This document shows positions 21,291 through 29,780 of a DNA stretch of 64,000 nt, piece by piece. Origin of the DNA: Pseudomonas sp. S35 (lineage in GTDB: Bacteria > Pseudomonadota > Gammaproteobacteria > Pseudomonadales > Pseudomonadaceae). A model generated the notes under the pieces. That model was given only the letters and a program-made list of their open reading frames with translations, had not been told where the DNA came from and did not search any database. Numbering within the stretch: the first letter of the stretch is position 1; each line of letters opens with the position of its first letter. Location: NCBI RefSeq assembly GCF_009866765.1, contig NZ_CP019431.1, positions 3,720,001 through 3,784,000 of the forward strand. Reading direction: 5' to 3'. Made by a program: the position numbers and the translations under genes.

Positions 21291-22079
21291 TTAAAGGTCC
21301 AGCAGCCAACTGTGCTGCGGGTCGTTGTGGAAATGCCAGGCGCGCTTGGGGCCAGCCATGACGTTGAGGTAGTAAGACTCGTAGCCGTACGGCACGCTGA
21401 CCGGGTGGTAACCCTTGGGCACCACCACCAGGTCGCTGTTTTCCACGGCCATCGCCTGGTCGATGCTGCGGTCGTCGGTGTACACCCGCTGGAACACAAA
21501 CCCCTGGGGCGGGTTGATCTGGTGGTAGTAGGTCTCTTCCAGGAAGCTCTGGTGCGGCAGGTCGTCGGTGTCGTGCTTGTGCGGCGGGTAGCTCGACGAA
21601 TGTCCCGACGGCGTGCGTACTTCCACCACCAGCAGCGAGTGGGCCGGCGAGGTGTCGGGCAGGATGTCGCACACGTAGCGGGTGTTGGCGCCCTTGCCAC
21701 GCACACTGCGCTTGCAGTCTTCGGGGCGGATCAGGCGCTGTTCGTAACCACCGGCACCGGGAGCCGCGCAAACGGCAATTTGTACGTCGCTCAACGCGGT
21801 GACCTGAGCCTCGGTGCCCGGCGGCAGGTACGCGGCGAATGGTGATTTGTCTTCGAACACCGACTGGCGATCACCCAGATTCTGCCAATTGAAACCTTCG
21901 CCTTCGATGTTCACCCGGCCACTGAGCAGCACCAGGCACAGCTCTTTGTCGCCGGCGCTGACGGGCAGCGTTTCGCCGAGGCTCAAGCGGTAGGCTTTAA
22001 ACCCTACGTATTCCAGGCGGCCCTCTTCCAGGGCAACCATGGTCTGCCCGCGTTTACTGCTCTTTACCAGCAAGCTCAT
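21291..22079 (-). CDS. iolB: 5-deoxy-glucuronate isomerase
   Basis: A 262-residue bicupin (KduI/IolB family) that converts 5-deoxy-glucuronate to 5-dehydro-2-deoxy-D-gluconate. The second cupin carries the metal-binding HKHDTDD...EETYYHQINPPQGF segment near residues 168-195, and a late H in MAGPKRAWHFHNDP. Length is the family norm. The start codon overlaps the iolE stop by four bases (ATGA), showing translational coupling. Confidence 0.94.
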   Translation of the reverse strand: MSLLVKSSKRGQTMVALEEGRLEYVGFKAYRLSLGETLPVSAGDKELCLVLLSGRVNIEGEGFNWQNLGDRQSVFEDKSPFAAYLPPGTEAQVTALSDVQIAVCAAPGAGGYEQRLIRPEDCKRSVRGKGANTRYVCDILPDTSPAHSLLVVEVRTPSGHSSSYPPHKHDTDDLPHQSFLEETYYHQINPPQGFVFQRVYTDDRSIDQAMAVENSDLVVVPKGYHPVSVPYGYESYYLNVMAGPKRAWHFHNDPQHSWLLDL

Positions 22080-22969
22080 GACTGGGTCCTCTCGGTGAGC
22101 AGTGCACGCAAGGTGTCATAACCTTTTTTCGCGTAGATATAGCTGGGCGCCACCGCCGGGTCCTGCTCGGCTTCGACCACCAGCCAGCCCTCGTATTTCG
22201 CGGCCAGCAGTTCATCAAGCAACGGCGCAAAGTCGATATCGCCATCGCCGGGTACGGTGAAGGTGCCGTTGACGATGCAGTCCGGGAAGCTCCACATCTG
22301 ATTGCGCGCCAGTTGCACCACCGGTTTGCGCACGTCCTTGAAATGCACGTGGCACACGCGGTCGATGTGCTTGCGCAGCACCTCCAGCGGTTCGCCGCCG
22401 CCCATGTAGCAGTGGCCCGAGTCGAAGAGCAGGCCGACTTCCGGGCCGGTTCTGTTCATCAACTGATCAATGTCTTCGGGGGACTCGACGTAGGCACCCA
22501 TATGGTGGTGATACGCCAGGCGCACGCCTTGGGACAGGGTGAAGCGCGCCAGCTCGGTGAGCTTGTCGGCGTAGTCCTGCCAGGCCTGCTCGCTGTGCAA
22601 GCGCGGACGCTCGATCAGGCGGATGCGCGAGCCCTGGATCGAATCGGCCACCTCACCGTAGACCAGCACTTTTGCGCCATTGTGTTTCAGTAACTCGACG
22701 TGACCGGCGATGGCTTCGATTTCTTCGGCCACCGAGCGGCGCGCCAGGCGGCTGGAATACCAGCCAGAGACCAGCGCCAGGTCATAAGGGCGCAATACAT
22801 CGCCCACGCCCTTGGCGTCCTTGGGGAATTTGCCGTTGAGTTCAAAACCTTCGTAGCCGATTTCCTTGCCTTCGCTCAACGCGGTGCTCAGGGGCGTTTC
22901 ACCGCCCAGGGCTGGCAGGTCGTCGTTGCTCCAGGAGATCGGGTTGATGCCAATTCGGATTGCGGGCAT
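22076..22969 (-). CDS. iolE: Inosose dehydratase
   Basis: A 297-residue TIM-barrel protein starting MPAIRIGINPISWSNDDLPALG, a signature opening for 2-keto-myo-inositol dehydratase, which removes water to give the trihydroxycyclohexane-dione. Metal-ligand candidates lie in LAYHHHMGAYVES, LLFDSGHCYMGG, VHFKDVRKP and VEAEQDP. The ATG at 22969 is preferred to a frame starting at 22999. It follows iolC after a 163-base gap containing a REPIN and overlaps iolB downstream. Confidence 0.94.
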   Translation of the reverse strand: MPAIRIGINPISWSNDDLPALGGETPLSTALSEGKEIGYEGFELNGKFPKDAKGVGDVLRPYDLALVSGWYSSRLARRSVAEEIEAIAGHVELLKHNGAKVLVYGEVADSIQGSRIRLIERPRLHSEQAWQDYADKLTELARFTLSQGVRLAYHHHMGAYVESPEDIDQLMNRTGPEVGLLFDSGHCYMGGGEPLEVLRKHIDRVCHVHFKDVRKPVVQLARNQMWSFPDCIVNGTFTVPGDGDIDFAPLLDELLAAKYEGWLVVEAEQDPAVAPSYIYAKKGYDTLRALLTERTQS

Positions 22970-23013
22970 GGCTGCACCTTTATTATTTTCAGGTATCACT
23001 GAGATCTGCTTTA

Positions 23014-23102
23014 TGTGGGAGGCGGCTTGCCCCCGATGGCGGCTGCACAGCTACACAAGTGTTGTCTGACACTCAGCTATCGGGGGCAAGCCCCCTCCCA
23101 CA
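23014..23102. repeat. REPIN between iolC and iolE
   Basis: Two inverted REP arms, TGTGGGAGGCGGCTTGCCCC with GATGGC on the left and ATCGGGGGCAAGCCCCCTCC with CACA on the right, enclose a 40-base centre. The left arm has one C in place of G compared with the common form. It lies inside the presumed operon. Confidence 0.85.
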
Positions 23103-23132
23103 TTGGATTGCATTGCACATTTAGAACTGGGT

Positions 23133-25070
23133 TCAGGTTCGAGCACTGCGCCAGGCGTTGATGAGCTGCTCAAATGTGGCCTGTACCTGCTGAATCAGGG
23201 TTTCATCATCAATCTCCCCCGCCATCCACGCTTTGCTCGGTTCCTGGAAGATCGTACGGCCCACGGCGAATCCACGGCAGGTGGTACTCAGGCGTGCCTG
23301 CTGGAAGCCGTCGGCGAGAAACTCGGCCGAGGCATTCAGGCCCAGCAGCACCACGCCACGGCAGTACGGGTCGCGTTCGTGGATCAGCGCATCAAGCTTT
23401 TTCCATTCTTCGGCCGACTGCGCTTCGATCTTCCACCACGCCGGGTAGATGCCCAGGTTGTACAGGCGCTTGAGGCTGCGGTAGAGCACGTCCGGGTAGG
23501 TGGACGGGTGATCCTTGGGTGGGATGATTTCCAGCAGCAGTTCATGGCCGCTGACCAGGGAGGCGTCGTACACCGCCTTGATCTGGGCCTCCTGCTCCAG
23601 GCGCAGCAGCGGTTCATCATCCGGGTGGAATTGCACCAGGCACTTGATGATCTGCTCCTGGGGCCAGGCGATCAGGTTGCTGCCAATCGAACGGCCGTGT
23701 TCGAAGGCCAGGGGCCGTGAGTTCTGCACTTCCACCGGGCGTGCGATCCACCAGCCGCGACCGCTGGCAGTGTTGAGCGCATCCTGGCCGAAGCGCTGGT
23801 CAGCCAACAGGCCCACATCAGCTTCGACACCTTGCTCGGCGAGTTTCTTTTCCACCCGTTCGATGGCCTGGATAAACAGCTGCTTGATATCGCTGATACG
23901 CGCCGGATCCTGGCCACCGCGTTGCGCCAGATCGACCAATTGCCAGCGGTGGTCGAAGGCGAAAATAAACAGCTGCTTCCATTGCTTGCGCGGCACCGTG
24001 ACGCGGTGCAGGCGTTGCAGGGTCACGTCCTGGTCCGGTCGGGTGATCGGCACAGGGCTGTTGAACAGGTAATCCAGTTCGGCCGGCGTCGGCATGGCCG
24101 GGGCGCAGGCGTGGCGCGAGACCACCAGGCCGCCACAGGCATTGGCCAGTTGGCTGCAACGCTCGTCGCTGGCGTCGTTGATCCAGCCGCTGAGGAAGCC
24201 CGACATGAACGCATCGCCGGCGCCCAGCACGTTGAGCACTTCCACGCGCACACCGGGGTAGATCGCGCCGTCTTCCAAACGCGCAGGGATTGCACCGTGA
24301 ATCACTGTGCAGCCCTGCGGGCCAAGCTTGACCACCAGCGTGGCGGGCGTGAGTTCGCGCACGGTGCGCAGCGCGGTGAGCAGGTCTTCACTGCCACCGG
24401 CGATCAGGAATTCTTCTTCGGTGCCGACGATCAAGTCGAAACGCGGCAGGATCTTCTGCACATGCTGGCTGACATTCTGGTCGGCGACAAAGCGCGTCTC
24501 GCCATCGGCCTTGCCCGCCAAGCCCCACAGCACTGGGCGGTAGTCGATATCCAGCACGCGCTTGACGTTGTGCTTGGCCGCATAGTCCAGCGCCTGGATG
24601 CTGGCCTTGTACACGCTGTCGGTAGAGAAATGCGTACCGGTGATCAACAGTGCTTTGCTGGAGGCAATAAAGGCTTCGCTGATGTCTTCGGCGCGCAGGG
24701 CCATGTCGGCGCAGTTTTCGCGGTAGAACACCAACGGGAAGGTTTCACGATCTTTAAGGCCCAGCAGCACCAGCGCGGTGAGACGCTCCGGATCGACCTT
24801 GATGCCACTGACATCGCAGCCTTCGCGGGCCAGGGACTCGACCAGGAAGCGACCCATATGGTCGTCACCGACGCGGCTGAGCATCGCGGACTTTAGCCCC
24901 AGGCGTGCAGTGCCGAAGGCGATGTTGGCGGAGGAACCGCCGAGGTACTTGGCGAAGCTGGACACGTCCTCAAGCCGCGCACCTACTTGCTGTGCATAGA
25001 GGTCGACGCCCAGGCGCCCGAGGCAAATCAGATCCAATTGACGCCCACTGGCAAAACGAGTCTGGCCCAT
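23133..25070 (-). CDS. iolC: 5-dehydro-2-deoxygluconokinase fused to DUF2090 domain
   Basis: A 645-residue two-domain protein. Residues about 10-335 form a PfkB/ribokinase-type kinase (LGGSSANIAFGTARLGLKS near 45; the catalytic GAGDAFMSGFLSGW near 275) that phosphorylates 5-dehydro-2-deoxygluconate. The rest is a DUF2090 domain, an aldolase-like barrel (FAFDHRWQLVDLAQ, PAWWKIEAQS, GRTIFQEP). In proteobacteria this fusion is usual and the second domain may do the IolJ-type aldolase step. The start is the ATG at 25070 (MGQTRFASGR); an upstream frame to 25169 has no support. It is the first gene of the leftward iol run. Confidence 0.93.
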   Translation of the reverse strand: MGQTRFASGRQLDLICLGRLGVDLYAQQVGARLEDVSSFAKYLGGSSANIAFGTARLGLKSAMLSRVGDDHMGRFLVESLAREGCDVSGIKVDPERLTALVLLGLKDRETFPLVFYRENCADMALRAEDISEAFIASSKALLITGTHFSTDSVYKASIQALDYAAKHNVKRVLDIDYRPVLWGLAGKADGETRFVADQNVSQHVQKILPRFDLIVGTEEEFLIAGGSEDLLTALRTVRELTPATLVVKLGPQGCTVIHGAIPARLEDGAIYPGVRVEVLNVLGAGDAFMSGFLSGWINDASDERCSQLANACGGLVVSRHACAPAMPTPAELDYLFNSPVPITRPDQDVTLQRLHRVTVPRKQWKQLFIFAFDHRWQLVDLAQRGGQDPARISDIKQLFIQAIERVEKKLAEQGVEADVGLLADQRFGQDALNTASGRGWWIARPVEVQNSRPLAFEHGRSIGSNLIAWPQEQIIKCLVQFHPDDEPLLRLEQEAQIKAVYDASLVSGHELLLEIIPPKDHPSTYPDVLYRSLKRLYNLGIYPAWWKIEAQSAEEWKKLDALIHERDPYCRGVVLLGLNASAEFLADGFQQARLSTTCRGFAVGRTIFQEPSKAWMAGEIDDETLIQQVQATFEQLINAWRSART

Positions 25071-25174
25071 GCTGGCTCCTGTTATTTTTATCAGCCTGCG
25101 TGGTACCGCCGTGGTGACGGCACACGCTCTTGGTGAGAGCAGACTAGAACGTTCAGCGACGCCAATCAATATTT

Positions 25175-25209
25175 ATTCCAGAATTATTTTTAGTGGAATA
25201 TTTTTTCCA
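25175..25209. promoter_or_regulatory. Candidate IolR operator in the iolC-iolR divergent region
   Basis: TGGAATATTTTTTCCA at 25194-25209 is an inverted repeat (TGGAA/TTCCA), and an outer ATTCCA at 25175-25180 pairs with TGGAAT at 25194. The 16-base form recurs upstream of the transporter genes. It sits about 110 bases before iolC and 150 before iolR, so it could control both. Confidence 0.55.
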
Positions 25210-25354
25210 ATCAGGCGGCATAATGGCATGCCAGCTCCCGTGCATCGTTTCAGCAGGCCGCGGGGGCCGTGATGCCGGGGTATTTTTTTGCGCCTACCCT
25301 GTAGACTTGCGCCACCCATCAGCGCACCAGACGAACACGCCAGAAGGATTGCCC

Positions 25355-26263
25355 ATGTCCCGCACCGAGCCCGAGACCACCCTGCAGGCCCCCCTCGCCA
25401 GCCCTGCGGTGAATGCCGAACGCCTGTTGCAGCTGATCACCGACGAATACGAAAGCCTGCCGCGCCAACTCAAGCGCATCGCCAGCTACATGAGCCAGCA
25501 GAGCGACCGCATCATGGTCGACCGCATCAGCGACATCGCCCGCGAATGCGAAGTGCACCCCTCGGCCATCGTGCGGTTTTCCCAGCGTTTCGGCTTCAGT
25601 GGGTTCAGTGAAATGCAGGCGCTGTTTCGCGAGGCCTACACCCACAAGACCACGCCGGTGCAGAACTACCAGCAACGCATCCGCAGCATGATCGCCAACA
25701 AGTCGCAGAAGGCCAGCGGCGGCGACCTGGCGCGTGAATGCGTCAACGCCACGCTGTCGGGTATCGAGCGCCTGGGGCTGGAGCTCGATGACGTGGCGTT
25801 CGACAAGGCCGTAGACCTGGTGGTCAACGCCGACAATATCTATGTGGTGGGTGTGCGTCGTTCGTTCGCGGTGGCCGATTACCTGGTCTACAACCTGCAG
25901 CACACCAACAAGCGCATCCATTTGATCTCAGGTTTGGGCGGCAGCTACCGCGAGCAGATGCGCAGCGTGCGCGCCAACGACCTGGTGATCGCCATCAGCT
26001 TCACGCCCTACGGTAAAGAGACCCAGCACTGCCTGCGCATCGCCCAGCACCACCAGGCCAAGACCCTGATCATCACCGACAGCAACCTGTCGCCCCTGGC
26101 CAAGCGGGCGAACGCGGTGCTGTTGGTAAATGAAGGTTCGTCATTCGCCTTCCGCTCGCTGAGCGCCACCCTGTGCCTGTGCCAGGCGTTGTTTATTGCC
26201 GTAGCGTACCGGTTGGAATTGAAGGTGGATGAGATTCACGAGCAGGTCGGGTTCGACGACTGA
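25355..26263 (+). CDS. iolR: RpiR/MurR family transcriptional regulator of inositol catabolism
   Basis: Encodes 302 residues: an N-terminal helix-turn-helix of the RpiR type (about 25-100: RIASYMSQQSDRIMVDRISDIARECEVHPSAIVRFSQRFGFSGFSE) and a SIS sugar-phosphate-binding domain (about 140-270: NIYVVGVRRSFAVADYLVYNL; DLVIAISFTPYGKETQHCLRIA). RpiR-type IolR proteins repress inositol genes and are relieved by a pathway intermediate. It is divergent from iolC. The ATG at 25355 (MSRTEPETT) is chosen; the frame continues upstream to 25193 but with an unlikely leader. The assignment rests on family and position. Confidence 0.9.
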   Translation: MSRTEPETTLQAPLASPAVNAERLLQLITDEYESLPRQLKRIASYMSQQSDRIMVDRISDIARECEVHPSAIVRFSQRFGFSGFSEMQALFREAYTHKTTPVQNYQQRIRSMIANKSQKASGGDLARECVNATLSGIERLGLELDDVAFDKAVDLVVNADNIYVVGVRRSFAVADYLVYNLQHTNKRIHLISGLGGSYREQMRSVRANDLVIAISFTPYGKETQHCLRIAQHHQAKTLIITDSNLSPLAKRANAVLLVNEGSSFAFRSLSATLCLCQALFIAVAYRLELKVDEIHEQVGFDD

Positions 26264-26277
26264 CTACGCAAATGCAA

Positions 26278-26300
26278 GAGGGGGCAAGCCCCCTCCCACA
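26278..26300. repeat. Single REP arm downstream of iolR
   Basis: GGGGGCAAGCCCCCTCCCAC plus A is a lone REP unit able to form a short GGGGGC/GCCCCC hairpin. It lies 15 bases after the iolR stop and may help terminate it. Confidence 0.75.
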
Positions 26301-26311
26301 CTTGACCGGGA

Positions 26312-26386
26312 TCAATGCATGAAAATTGCGATCAAGATAATCACCGGGATCGGCACGCCGAGGAACCACAGAAGTAATGAGCGCAT
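26312..26386 (-). CDS. 24-residue hydrophobic membrane peptide
   Basis: A very small gene: MRSLLLWFLGVPIPVIILIA followed by IFMH and a TGA stop. AAGGAG lies five to six bases before the ATG, a strong ribosome-binding site, and the gene begins 15 bases after the stop of the preceding membrane-protein gene, so it should be translated from the same mRNA. One membrane segment spans almost the whole peptide, with Arg near the N-terminus. Small peptides with a GVPIP/IPI core are widespread in proteobacteria but unnamed as far as I know. Function unknown. Confidence 0.75.
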   Translation of the reverse strand: MRSLLLWFLGVPIPVIILIAIFMH

Positions 26387-26401
26387 GGTGTTCTCCTTGA
26401 A

Positions 26402-27307
26402 TTAACGAACGTAGTTTTCGGTTTCGACGTACACCACTGCATCACGACGACGACCGCCAAAGGTCGCAGCGAAGCTGGCAAAGAACGCGCCGATCAACAG
26501 GGCGACAAACGTCCACAGCGAGGTATAGGCAGCGACTTTGGCGGCGGTGTCAGCGGCTTGCTTGGCCTTGAGCTTGGCGTCTTCAACCGCTTTACGCGCG
26601 TCGCCATAGACCTTGTCGATACGCGCTTCGGCATCGGCCTGGCTGAGGTTGGTGCGCTGGCTGATCAACTGGGCGAGATAGGCACGGTCTTGCGCCGCGA
26701 GTTGCCCGTCGTTGCTCAGGGTACGGGTGAGGATGCGGGCGACCACACCGTGGGCCGCGTCGTCGCTGACGGCCACCGGGCGGTCATCGCGGAACAGGCT
26801 GTCGACGTAATAGTCGAAGTCGCCACCGTTGACGCCTTTGGCCGCACTGCCCGCCGCTTGGGTGATTCCGTTGGCAGCACCGGCTGCGACGCTCGCACCG
26901 GCTTTCACACCCCCGCTCACGACGCTGCTGACCGAACCGACCACCAGCACTGCGGTGATCAATGTGGCGACTGCCCACGCCAGGAAGCCATGGGCCGTGT
27001 CGCGAAAGTACACCTCGTCGCCATGCATGCCGGCCCACTTCACCCGCAAGCGGCCGGCGATGTAACCGCCCAACCCGGAGGCGACGATCTGCGTAAACGC
27101 CAGCCAGACAATCGTGGAAATGCCAAGCCCCTTGGCACTGATACCGCTATCGGCCCACGGCGACACCGCCGAAAAACCCAGGCCGAAACCCAGCAGTACC
27201 AGGATCAGCGACAGCGCAGCCGCCGCAGCGGCCCCGGCAAAGATCGCCCCCCAGGAAACCCCGGAGTGCGTGCTCGACGCTTGCAGCGTGGATGAGGATG
27301 TGATCAT
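26402..27307 (-). CDS. Multi-pass membrane protein of unknown function
   Basis: About 301 residues starting MITSSSTLQASSTHSGVSWGAIFAG. Three hydrophobic segments occur in the first half (about 16-45, 63-85 and 105-135) and one near the C-terminus (TSLWTFVALLIGAFFASFAATFGG). Between them is an alanine/lysine-rich helical region (AEARIDKVYGDARKAVEDAKLKAKQAADTAAKVAAY) that may form a coiled coil. The C-terminus is cytoplasmic-like (RRRDAVVYVETENYVR). GGGAG precedes the ATG. A 24-codon membrane-peptide gene follows directly. I do not recognise a function; envelope stress roles are only a guess. Confidence 0.8.
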   Translation of the reverse strand: MITSSSTLQASSTHSGVSWGAIFAGAAAAAALSLILVLLGFGLGFSAVSPWADSGISAKGLGISTIVWLAFTQIVASGLGGYIAGRLRVKWAGMHGDEVYFRDTAHGFLAWAVATLITAVLVVGSVSSVVSGGVKAGASVAAGAANGITQAAGSAAKGVNGGDFDYYVDSLFRDDRPVAVSDDAAHGVVARILTRTLSNDGQLAAQDRAYLAQLISQRTNLSQADAEARIDKVYGDARKAVEDAKLKAKQAADTAAKVAAYTSLWTFVALLIGAFFASFAATFGGRRRDAVVYVETENYVR

Positions 27308-27640
27308 TGTTGTTGTGCTCCCGGCAGGAAAAATGGTGTTACAAGTCTCAAAAGGGACAGTGCAGGCACCATGCCAGCCGCGATAAAATTTAATAGCGTT
27401 ATATTTCAATAGCTTAAGTAAATTGAACTTACTTGAAGCATGCAACTTGCAAGATAAGGCTGTTGCCGGCGGGCTTTATGCAATCTCTCGCCGATCATCC
27501 ACAAGCCCTCGTACACCGGCCAGCGCCCGCCATGAAATCTGTGTCAGTTTTGCCAAGATGAAGTTTAATTTAGGAAGCGTTCAGGCAAACCTTGGCAAAA
27601 TGTGTCCACTTCAAGTGTGAATCGCTCACCAGGTACTCCT
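27308..27640. other. 333-bp divergent promoter region with two inverted repeats
   Basis: Separates the membrane-protein gene from the two-component operon. AAGTAA-ATTGAAC-TTACTT (27416-27434) is a 6-7-6 inverted repeat in an AT-rich segment, a good candidate operator or promoter. TTTTGCCAAG (27548-27557) is exactly complementary to CTTGGCAAAA (27591-27600), 41 bases before the response-regulator start. Confidence 0.5.
27548..27600. promoter_or_regulatory. 10-bp inverted repeat with 33-base spacer before response-regulator gene
   Basis: TTTTGCCAAG ... CTTGGCAAAA, perfect arms. The centre-to-centre distance of 43 bases is close to four helical turns, which would place both half-sites on one DNA face. 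It might be autoregulatory for the two-component system, or a leader hairpin; the sequence cannot decide. Confidence 0.4.
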
Positions 27641-28324
27641 ATGACCCGCATTTTGACCATCGAGGATGACGCCGTAACGGCCCGCGAGATCGTCGCCGAG
27701 CTGAGTAGCCATGGACTGGACGTAGATTGGGTGGACAACGGCCGCGAAGGTCTGGTCCGCGCCGTGAGTGGTGATTACGACCTGATCACCCTCGACCGCA
27801 TGCTGCCTGAGCTGGATGGCCTGGCCATCGTCACCACCTTGCGCACCATTGGCGTTTCGACGCCGATCCTGATGATCAGCGCCCTCTCCGACGTGGACGA
27901 GCGTGTGCGTGGCCTGCGCGCCGGTGGCGATGACTACCTGACCAAGCCGTTCGCCTCCGATGAAATGGCCGCACGCGTCGAAGTGCTGCTGCGCCGCAAA
28001 AGCACGGTCAAGGAATTCGAAACCGCACTGCGCGTGGCCGACCTGGAACTCAACCTGATCAGCCGCGAAGCCAGCCGCGCCGAGCAGCCCCTGAGCCTGT
28101 TGCCCACCGAATACAAGTTGCTGGAATTTCTGATGCGCAACACCGGGCAGATCCTGTCGCGGATGATGATCTTCGAGGAAGTCTGGGGCTATCACTTCGA
28201 CCCCGGCACCAACCTCATCGATGTGCACATCGGTCGCCTGCGCAAGAAAATCGATCCACCGGGCCTCACGCCGCTGATCCGCACGGTACGAGGTTCCGGT
28301 TATGTCATTGCTGAACCCCTCTAA
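27641..28324 (+). CDS. OmpR/PhoB-family response regulator
   Basis: Encodes 227 residues. The receiver domain has the acidic pair in RILTIEDDAVTARE, the phospho-acceptor Asp in YDLITLDRMLPELDG (about 52) and the conserved Lys in DDYLTKPFASDEMAARV. The C-terminal winged helix ends RGSGYVIAEPL. It belongs to the heavy-metal/QseB-like branch. Its last 23 bases overlap the sensor-kinase gene, so the two are translationally coupled. The start at 27641 leaves out a 13-residue leader. The stimulus is unknown. Confidence 0.92.
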   Translation: MTRILTIEDDAVTAREIVAELSSHGLDVDWVDNGREGLVRAVSGDYDLITLDRMLPELDGLAIVTTLRTIGVSTPILMISALSDVDERVRGLRAGGDDYLTKPFASDEMAARVEVLLRRKSTVKEFETALRVADLELNLISREASRAEQPLSLLPTEYKLLEFLMRNTGQILSRMMIFEEVWGYHFDPGTNLIDVHIGRLRKKIDPPGLTPLIRTVRGSGYVIAEPL

Positions 28325-29696
28325 GGGCTGGCGCTCTTCCAGCAGCCGCTTGCTGGCGCTGTACAGTTCGCTGTTCGTGGCCTGGAGTTGCATCCTCATG
28401 GGGGTGCTGTATTACGAGGTGTCCGGTTACCTGGGCGACCTGTCGCGTCACTCGTTGATGCAGCGCCAGCATTTGTTCCAGCGCTTTGACGGTGAAGAAC
28501 TGGTCGAAGCGCTGACCACCAGCATGACCTTCGACATGAAGGGCGTGGACGCCTATGGCCTGTTCGACGAGCAGTTCCGCCCCTTGAGCGGGCCGATCCG
28601 CGCAATACCGCCCGACCTGCCGCTGGACGGCAAGATCCACGCCCTGAGCAATTGCGTCGACTCCGACGACCCCAAACTGCCCAAGGACAGCTGCGACGCC
28701 GTGGCCACCCACACCGACGACGGCCGGTGGCTGGTGCTGGTACGTGCCAACGGCTCGTTGTTCGGCGTAACCCGGATCATCTGGCATGCATTGCTGTGGG
28801 CGCTGTCGCTGACGATTATCCCCGGCGTGGCCGGTTGGCACTTGCTGCGCCGCCGCCCGTTGCGGCGGATTCGCGGGATCCAGGCCAGTGCCGAAGCCAT
28901 CGTCGCAGGCGACCTCACCCACCGTTTGCCACTGTCCAACCGCCGTGACGAACTGGACATGCTCGCCGCCATCGTCAACGCCATGCTCGACCGCATCGAG
29001 AAGCTGATGAACGAGGTCAAAGGTGTGTGCGACAACATCGCCCACGACCTGCGCACCCCGCTGACGCGCTTGCGCGCGCAGTTGTACCGCATCAAGCAGC
29101 AGGCCGAAGCCGAATCACCCCATGCGCTGCAAATGGACGACGCCATCGCTGAGACCGACACCCTGATGGCGCGTTTTCGCGGGCTGTTGCGTATCTCGGA
29201 ACTGGAAGACCACCAGCGCCGTTCCGGCTTCCTGGTCATGGACCCACTGCCACTGCTGCGCGAATTGCACGACTTCTACCTGCCCCTGGCTGAAGAAGGC
29301 GAGCTGCAGCTTTTACTGCAAGTACCCGACTCCCTGCCCTGGATCACCGGCGACCGCGCGCTGCTGTTCGAAGCCCTGGCCAACCTGCTGAGCAACTCGA
29401 TCAAGTTCAGCCCGGCGGGTGGCGAGGTGATCTTGCGCGGGGTCAACGATGGCGGCAGCACCCGCATCGAAGTCCACGACTCCGGGCCAGGCATACCGGC
29501 GGCGGAACGCAAAGCGGTGTTCCAACGTTTTTATCGCGTGGATGAAAGCGACCAGCAAGGTGGGTTTGGATTGGGCTTGTCGATTGTGGCGGCGATTATC
29601 AATTTGCACGGATTCAAGTTGGACGTCGGCACCAGCGAGCAAGGCGGCGCAAGGCTAGTGCTGGAGTGCCGCCAGCAACTGATGCCCGAAGCCTGA
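28302..29696 (+). CDS. Sensor histidine kinase
   Basis: A 464-residue membrane kinase. Transmembrane segments at about 18-38 (LALYSSLFVAWSCILMGVLYY) and 155-178 frame a periplasmic sensor of about 115 residues. A HAMP domain (RIRGIQASAEAIVAGDLTHRL) precedes the HisKA motif CDNIAHDLRTPLTRLR with the phospho-acceptor His near 247. ATP-binding boxes follow: ALANLLSNSIKFSP (N), EVHDSGPGIP (G1) and GFGLGLSIVAAI (G2). It phosphorylates the regulator encoded just upstream. The periplasmic domain contains two cysteines (SNCVDSDD; KDSCDAVA) that may form a disulfide. No known ligand. Confidence 0.92.
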   Translation: MSLLNPSKGWRSSSSRLLALYSSLFVAWSCILMGVLYYEVSGYLGDLSRHSLMQRQHLFQRFDGEELVEALTTSMTFDMKGVDAYGLFDEQFRPLSGPIRAIPPDLPLDGKIHALSNCVDSDDPKLPKDSCDAVATHTDDGRWLVLVRANGSLFGVTRIIWHALLWALSLTIIPGVAGWHLLRRRPLRRIRGIQASAEAIVAGDLTHRLPLSNRRDELDMLAAIVNAMLDRIEKLMNEVKGVCDNIAHDLRTPLTRLRAQLYRIKQQAEAESPHALQMDDAIAETDTLMARFRGLLRISELEDHQRRSGFLVMDPLPLLRELHDFYLPLAEEGELQLLLQVPDSLPWITGDRALLFEALANLLSNSIKFSPAGGEVILRGVNDGGSTRIEVHDSGPGIPAAERKAVFQRFYRVDESDQQGGFGLGLSIVAAIINLHGFKLDVGTSEQGGARLVLECRQQLMPEA

Positions 29697-29718
29697 CCCA
29701 TAGGCCAATGAGGTCCAA

Positions 29719-29748
29719 ATGTGGGAGGGGGCTTGCCCCCTCCCACAT
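29719..29748. repeat. Compact REP palindrome, likely terminator
   Basis: ATGTGGGAGGGGGC, a TT loop and the exact complement form a 14-bp stem. It lies between the convergent ends of the histidine kinase and SRPBCC genes and probably ends transcription from both sides. Confidence 0.8.
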
Positions 29749-29780
29749 CGGCCCTGCGGTGCCCAATAGATCTGATCAGC

